Shown here piece after piece: positions 61,887 through 64,000 of a DNA stretch of 64,000 nt. Below the pieces are notes generated by a model that saw nothing but the letters and a program-made list of their open reading frames with translations, made no database searches and had not been told where the DNA came from. Origin of the DNA: Oreocharis arfaki (Eukaryota > Chordata > Aves > Passeriformes > Paramythiidae); the NCBI GenBank assembly GCA_013398015.1, contig VZRR01013707.1:310390-374389 (forward strand), given 5' to 3'. Within the stretch, counting starts at the first letter, position 1, and every line of letters begins with the position of its first letter. Position numbers and translations under genes: made by a program.

Positions 61887-61922
61887 TCTCATGATCCCTC
61901 TCATGATCATTCTCACGATCAA
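61887..61922 (+). repeat. Three copies of a 12-bp tandem unit
   Basis: TCTCATGATCCC, TCTCATGATCAT and TCTCACGATCAA in direct succession. A minor local expansion. Confidence 0.85.
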
Positions 61923-61984
61923 AGACATAATCTTGCAGTTATTAATGAAAGCATAGTAAATCTCCATCTTTGAAGCTATTTGAA

Positions 61985-62080
61985 AGTCAGTTGTACAGAT
62001 CCAGCAGCAGCCTGATCTCACTTAACTTGGACTAGATAGCCTCCAGAGACCCCTTCCAACCTAGTTATTCTATGAATACA
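61985..62080 (+). mobile_element. CR1 LINE 3' tail fragment
   Basis: CAGCAGCCTGATCTCACTTA, then ACTTGGACTAGATAGCCTCC, then AGAGACCCCTTCCAACCTAG and TTATTCTATGAATACATAG is the classic CR1 3' end (GGACTAGATGACCTCCAGAGGTCCCTTCCAACC...ATTCTATGATT) on the plus strand. Only about 95 bases remain, a severely 5'-truncated insertion. Confidence 0.88.
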
Positions 62081-62084
62081 TAGC

Positions 62085-64000
62085 ATTAGCATCTTATCCT
62101 TACAATACTGATTTTATTATTGTAATTTGCTCTATCTTGAGAAGTTTGGCTCCAGAATCAACTAATAATCTGATGCTTATGAAACCACCAGACAACAGGA
62201 ATTGCCTACCCTTCATAGCAAAAGCATAGATTCAGTAAGTTTCCCAGCAGTTTTTACAACTGCAGATTGTAAATATCGTATTCTTCTTTTTTCCTGCCTA
62301 GGGAAGGACTGCTGTACTGTGTGGTGGGTGAATGCTCTGAACATATGGTCCCTACTCCCTACGTTTTGTTTGCAATCATTGCTCTTTAGGTGGCAAATCA
62401 CTTAACAAAATCCAAGTGTGTAAAGAAAATACATGAGCCAGCAAGGAATATTTTCTCTTGAGGCTTGTGTGTTTCTCTGTAGCCACCCCTGGAGCAGGAG
62501 CTCCACATCCACACACTCTCGAGTCCATAGAGTCCTGCTGAGCCAAACCAAGCATGACCTTCCCTTCAGCAGCTCTTCTCCCATCCCCTTCTCACTGAAG
62601 CTTTCTGACTCTGCTTGCCAGTGTTTTGGGATGCTCATGACTTTCTTAGCAGAAGGCTTTTTCAAAAGGAAAGGAAGTATGAGGACTTCTCTGAGTGACA
62701 CAGACCAACACATTGCTCGCTCATGGATGGAAAGCGCTACAGCAAAGTCTAATTAGAAAACAATTGCCAAATTGTTTTGGCAACCACAGCAGCTTCTGTC
62801 AGATACCAACACATCACACACAATTCACCACCGTCTTCTAGTCCTTGTGCAGCATGATTTAATCCTTCTCCACATGGAGGAATCCGGGGTTCTGTGAGTT
62901 CCTGCTGTAGACAGACAGAAGAGCTTGCTACTGCTTAGGACACAGAGCAGGCACTGAGTCTGAACTGACTGGAGCAGTATAAGAGAGAGATAGACTGCAG
63001 CCCTCATTCCTACTCTCCTCTGTCACCTAAATACATAAGGTTAGTCAATATGATTTTATGGGGTGATGAGTTTGATCCTATTAGTAGATTTCAGCTATTG
63101 GAAGTACCACTCCTTTACCTGTCTAGCTTTGAAAAGGGTGATATTAGGTAAGGAAGAATGAATGTAGCAGAAAAAAGCAGAAAGAAACACAGGAAGGGAA
63201 CCCACACAGCTGCAGAAAAGGCAACACTGCTTCACATACATTCCAGGGAAAGGACAATGAAAGTGTGACCAGTATATTTGAGGAGAGTCTTTATGCAGCT
63301 AGGAAATCACCCATGTGAAATATAAAACAAAGCCTGAAAAACCAAAGACATAAAAGTAGAGTAAATTTTGCATAATGTGTCAGTCTTAGGGCTTGGTGAG
63401 TAGAAATCTACTGAAAGTGATTTAAAATAAAGAGCTTACTTTGAACTGCGGATCAAGTCAGAAAGGTAGAACACAAAGTGCTAACACTGCTCAGGATGGA
63501 CCATTTTCTACAGCCAGCTGGCGTGGGCAAAGGGATATAGAATTATTTAAATGAGGATCAAAATTTAATCCATGAGGCTCACCATTCTGTACTTCTATGG
63601 TTTAAAGTCATAGCATTCATTAATTTTATTGTGTTTGAAGACCTTAATTCAATCCTTATCGTCTACTGGAGCTCACTGTACAGTAAATAAACTTTCTAAT
63701 TGGAGAAAGAAAATCAGATCTATTTTTGTATGTTACTTGAGCATATAGATCCTCAGATTAGCAAAAACAAAATAGCTGAAACAAGTAGTCATGAAAAGCT
63801 TATGAACTGATACATTCTGTTCAGACTACCTGGTAAATAAATGGTCAGAAATAATGGCTGTAGATGTAAAAATCAAGATTTGTTTAAGAAGGACCTGTAA
63901 AGAAATACAGGGCTGAATCTGCAGTGACCCAATCAACTTCACAACCTTAGTACATCCCACAATTCCAGAAAGATGACTGTACAATATGGCTAGGTGACAA
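62085..64000. other. Unique AT-rich noncoding DNA at the right edge
   Basis: No gene or repeat recognised. ORFs 62402-62713 (minus) and 62433-62756 (plus) overlap in antisense and show no known domain. Confidence 0.5.

Larger units (their letters stand above)
58840..61980. other. Unique AT-rich noncoding DNA
   Basis: No gene recognised. It holds an A16 run framed by a 9-bp inverted repeat (60799-60832) and three copies of a 12-bp TCTCATGATCNN unit at 61887-61922. Confidence 0.5.

Noticed and set aside
1..64000. CRISPR arrays, bacterial operons, rRNA or tRNA genes
   Set aside because: The window is avian nuclear DNA. I saw no regularly spaced repeats with unique spacers and no cloverleaf or rRNA sequence, though a tRNA-type pseudogene could escape reading by eye.

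Overview
This is a piece of vertebrate nuclear genome, almost certainly from a bird. The main evidence is a recognisable CR1 LINE on the minus strand at about 16426-17145, weaker CR1 remnants, and solo LTRs of types that are abundant in birds. One LTR type runs from TGTCCTGG...GGCTGGGATAGAG to ...AACCACA. The other ends in ...CCCACCACA. I cannot name the species. The sequence is AT-rich and CpG-poor, and no open reading frame exceeds 197 codons. I recognise no protein-coding exon, rRNA, tRNA or CRISPR array, so the window looks intergenic or intronic.

Layout. 1-10.8 kb is unique AT-rich DNA with a full CRE palindrome at 5433 and a homeodomain-type AT block near 3.2 kb. 10.86-11.5 kb is a near-identical direct duplication on either side of a single N. 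11.5-16.4 kb is unique DNA with an octamer and TAAT-rich block near 15.4 kb. 16.4-17.1 kb is the CR1. 19.17-19.43 kb is an isolated CpG island with a perfect CTCF core motif, a 19-bp GC-rich minisatellite, an ETS motif and a possible short first exon. 22.2-25.1 kb holds three LTR-type sequences. 25.4-26.65 kb holds two old CR1 pieces around a long (ATGG)n array. 29.4-30.3 kb is a second single-N duplication. 30.3-42.8 kb is featureless unique DNA. 42.8-47.0 kb holds two same-strand solo ERVL-type LTRs and an opposite-strand fragment, with a CpG cluster and TGACAG-rich block between them. 47-64 kb is mostly unique, with a (TG)n tract, one possible LTR remnant near 58.5 kb and a CR1 tail at 62.0 kb.

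No genes act together here and I found no new biological system. The best observations are these: the CTCF/CpG island/minisatellite unit; two LTR copies that carry quite different microsatellites at the same internal position; two perfect abutting hairpins in an LTR; the CpG and TGACAG block as a candidate enhancer; and two false duplications that look like unmerged haplotype contig ends.
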